Numbered from the stretch's first letter, positions 24,706 to 35,274 are shown. The stretch is 43,710 nucleotides of DNA from Chlorobi bacterium Chlorobi_1 (GCA_900299075.1 OMIK01000018.1:1-43710), one strand, 5' to 3'. The notes: generated by a model from the letters alone, not told the origin. A program made the numbers and translations.

Positions 24706-26193
24706 ATGAACGACATGCCTGAACAGCACAGCGAAGGGGCGGAAGCTGCCGGACACGGCACAAGCCTCATCGACCCGGGGCACCTGACCCCCGGGCAGAT
24801 CGTCGAGGAGCTCGACAAATACATCATCGGCCAGAAGGATGCGAAGAAGTCGGTGGCCATCGCACTTCGCAACCGGCTGCGCCGCCAGAGCGTCGTCGGC
24901 GACCTCAGGGACGAGATCATGCCGAACAACATCATCATGATCGGCCCCACCGGGGTCGGCAAGACCGAGATCGCCGGACGCCTCGCCCGGCTCGCCAGAG
25001 CCCCTTTCGTGAAGGTCGAAGCCTCGAAATTCACCGAGGTCGGCTATGTCGGCCGCGATGTCGAGTCGATGATCAGGGACCTCGCCGAACAGGCGGTAGC
25101 GATGGTCCGCAGCGAGAAGTCCGAAGAGGTCCGTGAAAAGGCGGCCAAACACGTCGAGGAGCGGCTCCTCGATATCCTGATCCCGCCGGTCGGGACTCCT
25201 GGGGCTTCCGCTCTCGAGGAGCAGCCGGAGGAACAGGGCTCTGAGGCCTTGTCGCACGGCGACGGCCCCGGGGATGGCGGCATGGAGCGGGAGGTCAACC
25301 GCCGCAGCCGCGAAAAGATGCTCGAACGGCTGCGAAGCGGTCGCATGGAGGATCGCCAGGTCGAGATCGAGACCAGCTCCGAGGGGCCGGGCGGCATGAT
25401 GCAGATCTTCGGCCCGATGGGCCAGATGGAGGAGCTCGGCGGCTTCATGCAGGACCTGATGAGCGGCATGCCGAAGAAGCGCAAGAAGCGCAAGCTGACG
25501 ATCGCCGAGGCCCGCAAGCTGCTCGAGCAGGAGGAGGTCCAGAAGCTCATCGACATGGATGCGGTGGTCAAGGAGGCGCTCCGCAAGGTCGAGGAGTCGG
25601 GGATCGTCTTCATCGACGAGATCGACAAGATCGCCGCGCCCACCAGCGGCGCCGGCGGCAAGGGTCCCGACGTCAGCCGCGAGGGGGTCCAGCGCGACCT
25701 GCTCCCGATCGTCGAGGGCTCGAACGTCACCACCAAGTACGGCGCGGTGAAGACCGACCACGTGCTCTTCATCGCCTCCGGCGCTTTCCATGTCGCACGG
25801 CCTTCCGACCTGATCCCTGAGCTTCAGGGCCGCTTCCCGATCAGGGTGGAGTTGAAGAGCCTCACCGAAGAGGATTTCTTCCTGATCCTGACCCAGCCCA
25901 GGAACGCGCTGATCAAGCAGTACCGGGCGCTGCTCCTGACCGAAGGGGTTGAGCTGGAGTTCGCCGAGGATGCGATCCGCGAGATCGCCCGCACGGCGGC
26001 GAAGGTCAACGAGAGCGTCGAGAACATCGGGGCTCGCCGCTTGCACACCATCCTGACCAACCTGCTCGAGGAGCTCATGTTCGGTATTCCGGAACACATC
26101 ACCGAAAGCCGGGTGGTCATCGACGCGCAGCGCGTCAGGGAGAAGCTCGGCCAGATTGCCGCCGACAGGGACCTGAGCCAGTATATCCTGTAA
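24706..26193 (+). CDS. hslU: ATP-dependent protease ATPase subunit HslU
   Basis: 495 residues. AAA+ unfoldase that feeds HslV. Walker [27 protein letters not shown] pore loop, a charged I-domain (residues about 135-270, including [17 protein letters not shown]), Walker [11 protein letters not shown], and the sensor/box regions [25 protein letters not shown] and [11 protein letters not shown]. The N-terminus has an extra ~20 residues before [17 protein letters not shown]. It follows hslV by 43 nt in one operon. Confidence 0.96.
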   Translation: MNDMPEQHSEGAEAAGHGTSLIDPGHLTPGQIVEELDKYIIGQKDAKKSVAIALRNRLRRQSVVGDLRDEIMPNNIIMIGPTGVGKTEIAGRLARLARAPFVKVEASKFTEVGYVGRDVESMIRDLAEQAVAMVRSEKSEEVREKAAKHVEERLLDILIPPVGTPGASALEEQPEEQGSEALSHGDGPGDGGMEREVNRRSREKMLERLRSGRMEDRQVEIETSSEGPGGMMQIFGPMGQMEELGGFMQDLMSGMPKKRKKRKLTIAEARKLLEQEEVQKLIDMDAVVKEALRKVEESGIVFIDEIDKIAAPTSGAGGKGPDVSREGVQRDLLPIVEGSNVTTKYGAVKTDHVLFIASGAFHVARPSDLIPELQGRFPIRVELKSLTEEDFFLILTQPRNALIKQYRALLLTEGVELEFAEDAIREIARTAAKVNESVENIGARRLHTILTNLLEELMFGIPEHITESRVVIDAQRVREKLGQIAADRDLSQYIL

Positions 26194-26424
26194 AGGACCC
26201 TCATCGCTATCGGTATCGATCTCTTCGAGCGCCGGATCCGCAGGATCGATAGCGATGGGGAAGCGTGACTGAGGATTTCTGTATAGGCCCTCCGGGTCCG
26301 GGAGGGCTCATAGGCCGCATAATCGACAGGTGAAGGGCCGTAGGGGCATGGCGTGCCGTGTCCTCGTCTCCGGTGGCTTGCCGGCACTTCCGGCAGCTTC
26401 AAAACAACTTAACGGAATCAACGC
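26194..26424. other. Intergenic region with two hairpins, hslU to aroQ
   Basis: The 231 nt between hslU and aroQ hold no gene. CATCGCTATCG / CGATAGCGATG (about 26202-26258) can pair across a GC-rich centre. GCCCTCC (26287-26293) pairs with GGAGGGC (26301-26307). Neither is followed by a T-run. A third imperfect palindrome, GTAGGGGCATGGCGTGCCGT (26340 on), shares GGCGTGCCGTG with a segment at 37883-37893. Confidence 0.5.
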
Positions 26425-26877
26425 ATGAGCGGACACAAGATACTGGTCATGAACGGCCCGAACCTCTCCCGCCTCGGCAAGCGCGAGCCGGAGATCTACG
26501 GCCGGACGACCCTCGAGGAGGTCAACGAGGGGCTGGAGAAGGCCTTCCCGGAGGTTGCCTTCGGCTTTTTCCAGTCCGAGCACGAGGGAGAGCTGATCGA
26601 CAGGCTGTTCGAGGCCGAGGATCACGGCGGCTGGTCGGGGGTGGTCCTCAACGCCGGTGCGCTGACCCACTACTCGATCGCCCTGCGAGACGCCATCTCG
26701 GCCGTGAAGCTCCCGGTCGTCGAGGTGCACCTCTCGAACATCTACGCACGGGAGGAGTTCCGTCGCAAGTCGGTCATCTCGGAGGTGTGTGCCGGTGTGA
26801 TCGGCGGCTTCGGGGTACAGAGCTACCATCTCGGGGTCCGCGGGCTGCAGGGCCTTATGGGGAAGAAAAAAGCTTGA
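26425..26877 (+). CDS. aroQ: Type II 3-dehydroquinate dehydratase
   Basis: 150 residues. Dehydrates 3-dehydroquinate to 3-dehydroshikimate in the shikimate pathway; forms a dodecamer. [17 protein letters not shown] carries the catalytic Arg and Tyr, [10 protein letters not shown] the Glu-His segment, NAGALTHYS the substrate-binding part and [17 protein letters not shown] the catalytic His loop. It is last before a convergent junction. Confidence 0.96.
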   Translation: MSGHKILVMNGPNLSRLGKREPEIYGRTTLEEVNEGLEKAFPEVAFGFFQSEHEGELIDRLFEAEDHGGWSGVVLNAGALTHYSIALRDAISAVKLPVVEVHLSNIYAREEFRRKSVISEVCAGVIGGFGVQSYHLGVRGLQGLMGKKKA

Positions 26878-26888
26878 AATGGAGTTGA

Positions 26889-26982
26889 TGGAGGTCATGG
26901 ACGCGGAAACCATGGACTTTATGGACAAGGCACAGGATTGGAAGCCTGTTGTCCATTCACGCCATTAAGTCCATGACCTCCA
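26889..26982. repeat. Long palindrome of ATGGAC units between convergent genes
   Basis: Outer arms TGGAGGTCATGGAC (26889-26902) and its complement (26969-26982) are perfect over 14 bp. Inside, (C/T)ATGGAC recurs at 26911, 26920 and, in the other strand, near 26950 and 26969; ATGGACAA pairs with TTGTCCAT. The whole can fold as a nested hairpin. Placement between aroQ and the convergent TPR gene suggests a two-way terminator or a REP-like repeat. Confidence 0.7.
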
Positions 26983-27021
26983 CGCTTCCTTCGTCCCTGC
27001 AGCTTTTTCCTCTCATCCTCC

Positions 27022-27849
27022 TCACTCCTGCGGCGTCCTCTTCTCCGACAGTTTCCTGGTCAGCTCCCGGATCTCCTCGAGGCGGCGGGTGTCGCTCTTC
27101 ATCAGTACCGGCTTGGTGACGGCGGCCTGCAGGGCCTGCAGTGCCTCCTCGTCCCGATGCTGGTCGATATAGAGGAGCGCCAGTTCGTGGTAGTGGCGGA
27201 TCGCGCGAGGGTTCAGGCTGATCGCCTTCTTGAACGCCTTTTCGGCTGCCTCCGGATTGCCTTCGGGCATCTTCCCGACGAAGGTGTTACCGAGGAAGCG
27301 GCTCATCCAGCCAATGGTCGAAACCTGCCGGTAATAGGAGCCGAGGATGGACCATGCCACGTCGTCATGCGGGTTGAGCGCGAGTGCCCGGTCGAGCTCC
27401 CGCTTGATCTCCCGAGCCCTTGCCAGCTTCTCCTTCGAGCCGATCTTGTCCGCCTTGACGGCAAGCGACGCCGCAAGCCAGGTGTGCGCCGCCGCGTTGG
27501 TGCTGTCGAAGGCGACCGCCTTGCGTGCGGCGTCGACGGCTTTCGAGTACAGCGGGATCCGGTGTTCCGAATCCTTCGGGCCGTAGGCCTCGGCCATGCT
27601 GATGTTCAGCCGGGCGAGTTTCCAGTAGAGGTCGGCGCTCTCGGGATGGGTCTGGCGCATGGCCTCGTAGAGTGAGTCGGCCTTTTCATACTGGAGGGCC
27701 ATGAATGCGCGGTCCGCGGCCGCGAACGGCGCCGGCTTTCCTGCCGGCTCCGATGCCTTGATGACGGCCTGCAGGGGCTGGAACGCGATGCAGGACCAGA
27801 GCGCCAGGGCGCCGAAGGTACGGAATGCCGGTTTTCGATTCGGGTTCAT
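27022..27849 (-). CDS. Secreted TPR protein
   Basis: 275 residues. A signal-like hydrophobic N-terminus (FRTFGALALWSCIAFQPLQA) is followed by tetratricopeptide-type helix pairs: AFMALQYEKADSLYEAMRQTHPESADLYWKLARLNI, AVAFDSTNAAAHTWLAASLAV, ALALNPHDDVAWSILGSYYRQ and AISLNPRAIRHYHELALLYIDQHRDEEALQALQAA. Probably a periplasmic scaffold. Its ATG overlaps the upstream doxX stop (ATGA), so it is coupled with the DoxX gene and may work with it. Confidence 0.82.
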   Translation of the reverse strand: MNPNRKPAFRTFGALALWSCIAFQPLQAVIKASEPAGKPAPFAAADRAFMALQYEKADSLYEAMRQTHPESADLYWKLARLNISMAEAYGPKDSEHRIPLYSKAVDAARKAVAFDSTNAAAHTWLAASLAVKADKIGSKEKLARAREIKRELDRALALNPHDDVAWSILGSYYRQVSTIGWMSRFLGNTFVGKMPEGNPEAAEKAFKKAISLNPRAIRHYHELALLYIDQHRDEEALQALQAAVTKPVLMKSDTRRLEEIRELTRKLSEKRTPQE

Positions 27850-28382
27850 TTGAACCATATGGCGTCCGGGTATTTCCGGTTGAGTTTGCCGTCGAGGCCG
27901 AGCCAGTGGCCGGTCGGGAGGAGGAGCATCATCAGCGACATGAGGACGAGCGGCGGAATGGTCAGGTTGTAGTAACCGCCAGCCGAGAAATTGAGCAGCA
28001 TGAAGAGTCCGAATGCGGCATTCGCCCTTGTTGCGAAGCCGACCAGCAGGCAGGCGCCGATCACAAGTTCGCCGAGGGTGACGATCCATGCTATCGGCAT
28101 GGCCAGGGGGATCGCAAAATGCTGGAGGTAGGCCGCCTGGAATGCAGCGATTGCCGTTTCAGCCGAGGCGGGCGCCGCTGCCGCCGCCTGCAGTTCGAGG
28201 AGGCGCTTGGTGAAGTGTTCGGCCATGATCCCGGTCCACATCCAGCCATGGGCTATCTTGTGCAGGAAGCCGTAGATAAAGAGCATGGTATAGAGGTAAC
28301 GGAGCAGGAGTGCGGCGATGACGCCGATCGACTTGAGGGGATGCTGCGCGAAGTAGCCGCTTTTCCATTCGAACTCGGTCAT
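27846..28382 (-). CDS. DoxX-family membrane protein
   Basis: 178 residues with four membrane helices. DoxX layout: LLLRYLYTMLFIYGFLHKIAHG, IAWIVTLGELVIGACLLVGFATR, GLFMLLNFSAGGYYNLTIPPLVLMSLMMLLLPTGHWLGLD. The G-E-L-x-I-G-x-x-L-x-x-G-x-x-T/A-R motif is diagnostic. Members are often tied to thiol/redox or quinone functions, not proven. AGGA sits 7 nt before ATG 28382. First gene of the pair with the TPR protein. Confidence 0.85.
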   Translation of the reverse strand: MTEFEWKSGYFAQHPLKSIGVIAALLLRYLYTMLFIYGFLHKIAHGWMWTGIMAEHFTKRLLELQAAAAAPASAETAIAAFQAAYLQHFAIPLAMPIAWIVTLGELVIGACLLVGFATRANAAFGLFMLLNFSAGGYYNLTIPPLVLMSLMMLLLPTGHWLGLDGKLNRKYPDAIWFK

Positions 28383-28413
28383 GGATCGTTCCTATGGGTT
28401 TACCGTGACTGGG

Positions 28414-28427
28414 CCGGCCGAAGCCGG
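28414..28427 (-). other. UUCG-capped hairpin between priA and doxX
   Basis: On the minus strand CCGGC-TTCG-GCCGG makes a 5-bp stem closed by a stable UUCG tetraloop. It lies 36 nt past the priA stop and 32 nt before doxX. No T-run follows it, though eight T's come directly after the priA stop (28449-28459). It may be a leader hairpin or part of a weak terminator. Confidence 0.35.
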
Positions 28428-28462
28428 TATGCCCTTCCCTGAAGGTACGATAAAAAAAACGT

Positions 28463-30901
28463 TCACAGAAGGTGCTGCGGATCGACGTCCGCAAAAAGGG
28501 CCAGGTTCCTGCTGCGGAAAGCGGCGGAGAGCTCCAGCAGGAGGCGCCGAACGAGCGGTGAGGGGAGCTTGATGCCGAAGAGTTTCAGGATCAGCTGGTA
28601 GCGGTAGCGCCCCTTTATCCGGGTGATGCCGGCCGGCGCCGGGCCGAGGATCGTCCCCTTTCCTTCGGGGAGCAGCGGCATGAGCTTTTCGAGGAAGAGG
28701 GCTGCCCCCTGTTCGGCGACCGACTCTTCAGGCGAGGAGAATTCGAACTTCACCAGCTTGGAGGCCGGGGGGTAGCCAAGTTCGGTGCGTACCTGCAGCT
28801 CGGCATCGTAGAAGCGCCGGTAGTCCCCCTCGAGCAGGTGCCTGAAGAGCTCGTTCTCACGGTTGTAGAGCTGGAGGATCACCTCTCCGGGGGCCGCTGA
28901 ACGCCCGGCGCGCCCCGCTACCTGCATCAGCAGCGAGTAGCTCCGCTCCGCTGCCCTGAAGTCTGGCAGGTTCAGGCCGATATCGGCCATCAGCACCCCG
29001 ACCAGCGTGACGTCGGGGAAGTCGAGCCCCTTGGCGACCATCTGCGTGCCCAGCAGGATCCGCGCCCGCTTCTCGCGGAATGCGCCGAGGATCTCGGCAT
29101 GGGAGCCCTTCGTCGAGGTGGTGTCCACGTCCATCCTGAGGATCCGCTCCTCCGGGAAGAGCTCCCCGAGCTCCTCCTCGATGCGTTCGGTGCCGCTGCT
29201 CTTGTAGAAGAGCTTTTCGGAGGCGCAGGCGGGGCAGGCCTGCCGGTGCGGAGCCGTATGGCCGCAGTAGTGGCAGCGCAGGCTCCGGTCGGAGGCGTGG
29301 TAGACCATCGGGATGTTGCAGAAACGGCATTGCGGGATGTGTCCGCACTCCAGGCAGAGCACGCTTCCGGCGAAACCCCGGCGGTTCTGGAGCAGGATGA
29401 CCTGTTCGTCACGCTCCAGTCGCAGGCGTATGGCGTCGTAGACGGCCCCCGAGATCGACGGGGTGACCCGCTGGCTCCCCGGCATCCACACCAGGCCCAT
29501 CTTCGGGAGCGAGGCGTTGTCGATCCGTTCCGGGAGCTCCAGCAGGCGGTACTTGCCGGTTGCCGCGTTGGTGTAGGATTCGAACGAGGGGGTCGCCGAT
29601 CCGAGCACGCAGAGGGCGTTTTCGAGCTTTGCGCGCATGACCGCGGTGTCACGGGCATGGTAGCGGGGTGAGCGGTCCTGCTTGTAGGCGGTGTCGTGCT
29701 CCTCGTCGACGATGATCGCCCCGACGTTTTCGAGGGGGGCGAAGATGGTCGAGCGCGCCCCGAGAGCGATGCGGGCCTTGCCCTGCCTGAGCCGCTGCCA
29801 GGCATCGTACTTCTCCCGGCTGCTCATGGCGCTGTGCATGATCTGGATATCGTCGCCGAAGTGGTGCCTGAAGCGTGAAGCGGTCTGGGGCGTCAGCGCG
29901 ATCTCCGGGACGAGCACGATCGCCGTCCTGCCTGCGTCGAGCACCTTCCGGAGCAGCTCGATGTAGACCAGGGTCTTGCCGCTGCCGGTCACGCCATGCA
30001 GCAGGAAGGCCTGGAAGTTCCTTGCGGCTGCGGCCTCCGAGAGAGTGTCGAGCGCCGCCTGCTGGTGGTTGCTGAGGGCGGTTATCGCCTTGCGGGGTTC
30101 GTCGAATTTCGGGGCGAAAGCGCTTGATACCTCGACTTCGACCTTTTCGGCCAGGCCCAGGGCGACCAGGCCGTTGAGCACCTCGCGGGAGACGCCGGCC
30201 TCCTCGGCGAAGTGCGCCCTTCCGGGTTCGGAGGAGAGCAGGTCGAAGGCATGGCGCTTTTTCGGGGACCTCGCCAGCAGCTCCGCGGGATCGGCCGACG
30301 TGGAGGCGGCGAGCCTCCAGGCGCTCCGGGTCATCGGCCTCGTTTCGGAGAAGGCCTTGCTTACCCGCACCAGGCCGCCCCGCTCCAGTTCGGCGATGGT
30401 CCTGTAGAGCTCCCTGCGGCCGAGGCGTTTCCTGAGCTGGCGGACGGTGAGCCTCCTGCCTCCCGCCAGCTCCTGCAGGATCTTCCGCCTCAGGCTCGAG
30501 TCCCTCACCTTCATCGCGGGGCTTTCGAGGCGGAACTCATCCAGTTCGACCACATCGTCCACAACCGACCTGAGCGGTGCCGGCAGGGCGGTCGCGATGG
30601 CGTCGACCGGGCTCGAGAGATAGTAGTCGGAGATCCAGGCGAGCAGCTGCAGGATGACGGGGGAGAGCACCGGGCGGCCATCGGCGAGCAGGTCGACCAC
30701 CTCGCCCTCGGGCTCCAGGCCAGCCTCCTCCTCAAGGAGTCCGGAAACGTAGCCGACATAGGCCGAGGCGTTGTGCCCGGCGATGGAGAGCATGACCTGG
30801 CAACCGGGGAGCACCTCGCGCCTGATGCTTTCGGGCACGGAGACGCGGAAGGGCTCTTCACGGTAGATCCTGTCGATGAAGGCGAGAGCGTGCATGTTCA
30901 T
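28463..30901 (-). CDS. priA: Primosomal protein N' (PriA helicase)
   Basis: 812 residues. Restarts stalled replication forks. N-terminal DNA-binding domain, a winged-helix segment, then helicase Walker A GVTGSGKT, DEEHD (motif II), YHARDTAVMRA, and the eight-Cys zinc module (CLECG, CRFC, CHYCG, CPAC) followed by GTERIEEEL, LLGTQMVAKGLDFPDVTLVGV and QVAGRAGR. All parts are intact. It begins 8 nt after the adk terminator, so it likely has its own promoter overlapping that region. Confidence 0.96.
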   Translation of the reverse strand: MNMHALAFIDRIYREEPFRVSVPESIRREVLPGCQVMLSIAGHNASAYVGYVSGLLEEEAGLEPEGEVVDLLADGRPVLSPVILQLLAWISDYYLSSPVDAIATALPAPLRSVVDDVVELDEFRLESPAMKVRDSSLRRKILQELAGGRRLTVRQLRKRLGRRELYRTIAELERGGLVRVSKAFSETRPMTRSAWRLAASTSADPAELLARSPKKRHAFDLLSSEPGRAHFAEEAGVSREVLNGLVALGLAEKVEVEVSSAFAPKFDEPRKAITALSNHQQAALDTLSEAAAARNFQAFLLHGVTGSGKTLVYIELLRKVLDAGRTAIVLVPEIALTPQTASRFRHHFGDDIQIMHSAMSSREKYDAWQRLRQGKARIALGARSTIFAPLENVGAIIVDEEHDTAYKQDRSPRYHARDTAVMRAKLENALCVLGSATPSFESYTNAATGKYRLLELPERIDNASLPKMGLVWMPGSQRVTPSISGAVYDAIRLRLERDEQVILLQNRRGFAGSVLCLECGHIPQCRFCNIPMVYHASDRSLRCHYCGHTAPHRQACPACASEKLFYKSSGTERIEEELGELFPEERILRMDVDTTSTKGSHAEILGAFREKRARILLGTQMVAKGLDFPDVTLVGVLMADIGLNLPDFRAAERSYSLLMQVAGRAGRSAAPGEVILQLYNRENELFRHLLEGDYRRFYDAELQVRTELGYPPASKLVKFEFSSPEESVAEQGAALFLEKLMPLLPEGKGTILGPAPAGITRIKGRYRYQLILKLFGIKLPSPLVRRLLLELSAAFRSRNLALFADVDPQHLL

Positions 30902-30908
30902 CTCAATA

Positions 30909-30942
30909 AAAAAAGCCAGTGGTCGGCCGCACTGGCTTTTTT
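30909..30942 (-). terminator. Symmetric terminator after adk
   Basis: A6-GCCAGTG / CACTGGC-T6 stem with an 8-nt loop; works on both strands. It lies 26 nt after the adk stop and just before the priA start codon. Confidence 0.92.
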
Positions 30943-30967
30943 CGTGAATGTCGGACGGCGGAAGGGG

Positions 30968-32384
<1,417 letters not shown>

Positions 32385-32408
32385 GATGCTGAAGAGCCGG
32401 TTAGATGA

Positions 32409-33518
32409 TTACTGCGGATTCGCGCCGGCGGGATCGGGCCTGGTTGCCAGTTGGCCGCAGGCCGCATTGATGGCAGCGCCCTGGCTTTTCCTTACGGTGA
32501 CTTGCAAGCCGGCATCCAGCAGCTGCCTTGCGAACGAATTCCTGATCTCGTCATAGGCAGGTCTGAACTCAAAATTAATGATTGAGTTATAATCAATCAA
32601 ATTAATTTTGCACAAAAACCGTCTGGCGTAGCGCGCAAGTTTGCGGGCATCTTCGGGTGAATCGTTCACGCCGTCGAGCAGCATGTAGACGAGCGTCACG
32701 GGCAGCCCCGTCTTCCGGTTGTAGTTGTCGATCGCCTTGCCCAGTTCGTCGAGCGGGTACTGCCTCGCCACCGGCATCAGCTGCTCCCGCAGCTTCTGGT
32801 CGGCGCTGTGCAGCGAGAGCGCCAGCTTGCTCCTGAGGCCCGAGGTGGCGATCCGGTCGATGCCCGGGACCAGGCCGACGGTCGATACGGTGATCCTCTT
32901 CTCGGCGATGCCGAAGCGGTAGTCGGGCGTCGTCAGGGTCGCAACGGCTTCCAGGACGCTGTCGAGGTTCAGGAGGGGTTCCCCCATCCCCATGAAGACG
33001 ATGTTGGTGAGCCTGCCACCGCGATCCCGGGCTTCATGCTGCAGGGCGTAGGCCTGCCCGATCATCTCGAATGCATGCAGGTTGCGCCGGAACCCCATGC
33101 GCCCCGTGGCGCAGAAGCTGCATTGCAGCGGGCAGCCGGACTGTGAGGAGAGGCAGGCGGTGAGGCGTTCCCCGGAAGGGATCAGCACGCTCTCGACCAG
33201 TTCACCGTCCGGCATGCGCAGCAGGTACTTCACGGTCGCCGGATCGCCGTACGGGTCGCAACCGCTGCAGTCGCTCTCTGAGCGGATGATGGATGGTCGG
33301 CGGATCCCGTAAGCGGCGGCGAGGCGCTCGCGAAGGGCTGCGCCGATCGAACTCATCGAGGAGAAGTCGGTGGACTCCTGGCTGTAAAGCCAGCGGTGCA
33401 GCTGCGCGGCACGGAATTTCGGCTCCCCGAGGCCGGCCATGGCTCCGGTCAGCTCTTCGCGTGAGAGTTCCAGTATGTTCGGGTGCGCTTCGTCCCTTCG
33501 TATCGCTTCGTCGGTCAT
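32409..33518 (-). CDS. rlmN: Dual-specificity 23S rRNA/tRNA A2 methyltransferase
   Basis: 369 residues. Radical SAM enzyme making 2-methyladenosine in 23S rRNA (A2503) and in some tRNAs at A37. Radical SAM cluster SGCPLQCSFCATG (C-x3-C-x2-C), VFMGMGEPLLN, ITVSTVGLVPGI, ALSLHSA and the conserved Cys near the C-terminus (INAACGQL); the second catalytic Cys is supplied by the mechanism-specific C-terminal segment. Start ATG 33518, divergent from the regulator gene. Confidence 0.95.
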   Translation of the reverse strand: MTDEAIRRDEAHPNILELSREELTGAMAGLGEPKFRAAQLHRWLYSQESTDFSSMSSIGAALRERLAAAYGIRRPSIIRSESDCSGCDPYGDPATVKYLLRMPDGELVESVLIPSGERLTACLSSQSGCPLQCSFCATGRMGFRRNLHAFEMIGQAYALQHEARDRGGRLTNIVFMGMGEPLLNLDSVLEAVATLTTPDYRFGIAEKRITVSTVGLVPGIDRIATSGLRSKLALSLHSADQKLREQLMPVARQYPLDELGKAIDNYNRKTGLPVTLVYMLLDGVNDSPEDARKLARYARRFLCKINLIDYNSIINFEFRPAYDEIRNSFARQLLDAGLQVTVRKSQGAAINAACGQLATRPDPAGANPQ

Positions 33519-33615
33519 AACCTTCGGTTCGTGTTGGGGTTCAGGCTGCCAGCGGCCGTCCCGAACTTAATAATTCTCATGGTTCGCCCTTGTCGTAGAG
33601 CGATAAAAAAAGTAC

Positions 33616-33628
33616 TTTGTGCCACAAA
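33616..33628. promoter_or_regulatory. Candidate operator of the winged-helix regulator
   Basis: TTTGTG-C-CACAAA is a perfect 13-bp palindrome, 45 nt before the regulator ATG and about 98 nt upstream of rlmN. Its size and symmetry suit binding by a dimeric winged-helix protein, most simply autoregulation by the next gene. Confidence 0.5.
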
Positions 33629-33673
33629 ATAAATTCCCGGTACCGGCATCAGCCACCATCCCCCGAAGATATA

Positions 33674-34015
33674 ATGGTCTCCGACTCCTCGAAAGAGAAA
33701 AAGGATTTCAATCATCAGCTGCTTGATAAAGTCATCCATGCGCGGATACGTTTCGCAGCGCTCGCCTACCTGCTGAGCGTGCCGGAGGCCTCGTTCGTCG
33801 AGCTCCGGGACAGCATCAGGGCGACCGACGGGAACCTCAGCATCCACCTGCGCAAGCTGGAGGCCGCGGGGTACGTCGAATGCATGAAGAGTTTCGAAAG
33901 CCGCAAGCCACTGACCAACTACCGGGTTACCGACAAGGGCCGCGAAGCCTTCATGCGCCACCGGCGCCACATCGACATGTTCTGCGACGACATGCCCTGC
34001 CTGCAGCTGGCCTGA
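33674..34015 (+). CDS. Winged-helix transcriptional regulator, HTH_34/MarR-like
   Basis: 113 residues. ARIRFAALAYLLSVPEASFVELRDSIRATDGNLSIHLRKLEAAGYVECMKSFESRKPLTNYRVTDKGREAF is the HTH_34 winged helix: recognition helix around NLSIHLRKLEAAGYV and wing KSFESRKPLTNYRVT. Members are small DNA-binding repressors. Three Cys (one in ECMK, two in the tail CDDMPC) are present but no clear sensor motif. Start ATG 33674; a GTG at 33617 would place the candidate operator inside the gene. Confidence 0.85.
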   Translation: MVSDSSKEKKDFNHQLLDKVIHARIRFAALAYLLSVPEASFVELRDSIRATDGNLSIHLRKLEAAGYVECMKSFESRKPLTNYRVTDKGREAFMRHRRHIDMFCDDMPCLQLA

Positions 34016-34112
34016 TGAGCTGCCGCGCCCCACTGGCCTGCAGGCAACATCCGGCCGTGACGCCCAGGATGACCGGCAGCAACCTACTTTACGACACTAT
34101 TCAACCGCCCCG

Positions 34113-35204
34113 ATGATCATAACAGAACGTGGCCGGACCCTGACTCCGCAGGAGTGGCAGCCGGTCATTGCAGAGGTGCTCCAGGCCAAGACCGTCATCC
34201 TCACGACCCACGAAAATTCAGATGGAGACGGACTTGGCTGCGAGGTTGCCCTGGCCGTGGCGCTCAGCGCCCTCGGCAAGCAGGTGACGATCTGCAACCC
34301 TACCGAAATCCCTGCGAATTACCGCTTCTTCAAGGATTTCTTCGACATCCAGGTCTTCAGGGAGCGGGACGAGGAGTCCATCCACGACCTCTGCACCGGC
34401 GATCTCCTCGTCGTGCTCGACGCGAACCATCACGACAGGACCGGGAAGCTGTGGCCGCATATCGGTTTCGCCCGCGAAGTCGGCAGGTTGCGCGTCGTCT
34501 GCATCGACCACCACCTCGAGCCGGAGGATTTCGCCGACGTGATGGTCTGCGAGAACTACGCCTCCTCGACGGGCGAGCTCGTCTGCGACCTGATACGGGC
34601 GCTGTCGGAACAGACCGGCCTCGAGCTGTTCACTCCCGACTCGGCCTCCGCCCTGTATGCGGCCATCATGACCGACACCGGCTCCTTCAGGTTCCCCAAG
34701 ACGACCCCCTACGTCTACCGCCTCGCCGGACTGCTCGTCGAGAAGGGGGCGAACCCGGAGATGGTCTACGACAGGATCTACAACTCGCTGAGCCCCGAAG
34801 GGCTGAAACTGCTCGGGCTGTCGCTCGCCAGCATCAGGATCATCGACAACGGCCTCGTGTCGTGGCTCTTCATCTCGCGCGAGATGCTCGAAGAGACCGG
34901 GAGCAAGCTTTTCGACACCGACATCATCATCCGTTACCTGCTCAGCGTCCCGACCGTGAGGGTGGCCGTGCTGCTGGTCGAGACGCCCGATGGGCGGGCA
35001 AAGGTCAGCTTCAGGTCTCGCGGCAAGATAGCAGTGAACCTCCTCGCCAAGCAGTACGGCGGCGGGGGACACAGGAACGCCGCGGGCTGCCTCCTCCAGA
35101 TGTCCGCGGAGAAGGCGCAGCGGGTGATCTTCGAAGAGGTGCGCCGTTTCACCCGCGAGCAGGTCGACGCCCAGGAGTCGCCCCTCTTCGGCCGGGAGGG
35201 GTGA
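34113..35204 (+). CDS. nrnA: DHH-family phosphoesterase, NrnA-like
   Basis: 363 residues. DHH domain with THENSDGDGLGCEVALA, VVLDANHHDR and the name motif VCIDHHLEP, then DTGSFRFPKT, followed by a C-terminal DHHA1 domain with GGGGHRNAAGC. NrnA degrades nanoRNA/pApA and can dephosphorylate pAp, closing cyclic-di-AMP or sulfur-metabolism turnover; which activity dominates here is unknown. It is 97 nt after the regulator gene and has a strong terminator. Confidence 0.9.
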   Translation: MIITERGRTLTPQEWQPVIAEVLQAKTVILTTHENSDGDGLGCEVALAVALSALGKQVTICNPTEIPANYRFFKDFFDIQVFRERDEESIHDLCTGDLLVVLDANHHDRTGKLWPHIGFAREVGRLRVVCIDHHLEPEDFADVMVCENYASSTGELVCDLIRALSEQTGLELFTPDSASALYAAIMTDTGSFRFPKTTPYVYRLAGLLVEKGANPEMVYDRIYNSLSPEGLKLLGLSLASIRIIDNGLVSWLFISREMLEETGSKLFDTDIIIRYLLSVPTVRVAVLLVETPDGRAKVSFRSRGKIAVNLLAKQYGGGGHRNAAGCLLQMSAEKAQRVIFEEVRRFTREQVDAQESPLFGREG

Positions 35205-35235
35205 TCCCGGGGCATCTCCCCTCGAACCCACTACG

Positions 35236-35274
35236 GCAGCCCGAAGCTTCTCCCGCTTCGGGCTGCTTTTTTTT
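35236..35274 (+). terminator. Rho-independent terminator after nrnA
   Basis: GCAGCCCGAAGC / GCTTCGGGCTGC, 12-bp perfect stem with a 7-nt loop, then T8. It lies 31 nt after the stop. Confidence 0.95.

Noticed and set aside
24601-26097. 498-codon frame antisense to hslU
   Set aside because: Asp/Leu/His-rich shadow product; HslU on the plus strand is complete.
32568-32602. AT-rich, palindrome-like patch inside rlmN
   Set aside because: It encodes the conserved RlmN stretch KINLIDYNSIINFEF, whose codons are AT-rich by amino-acid content; no extra signal is needed.
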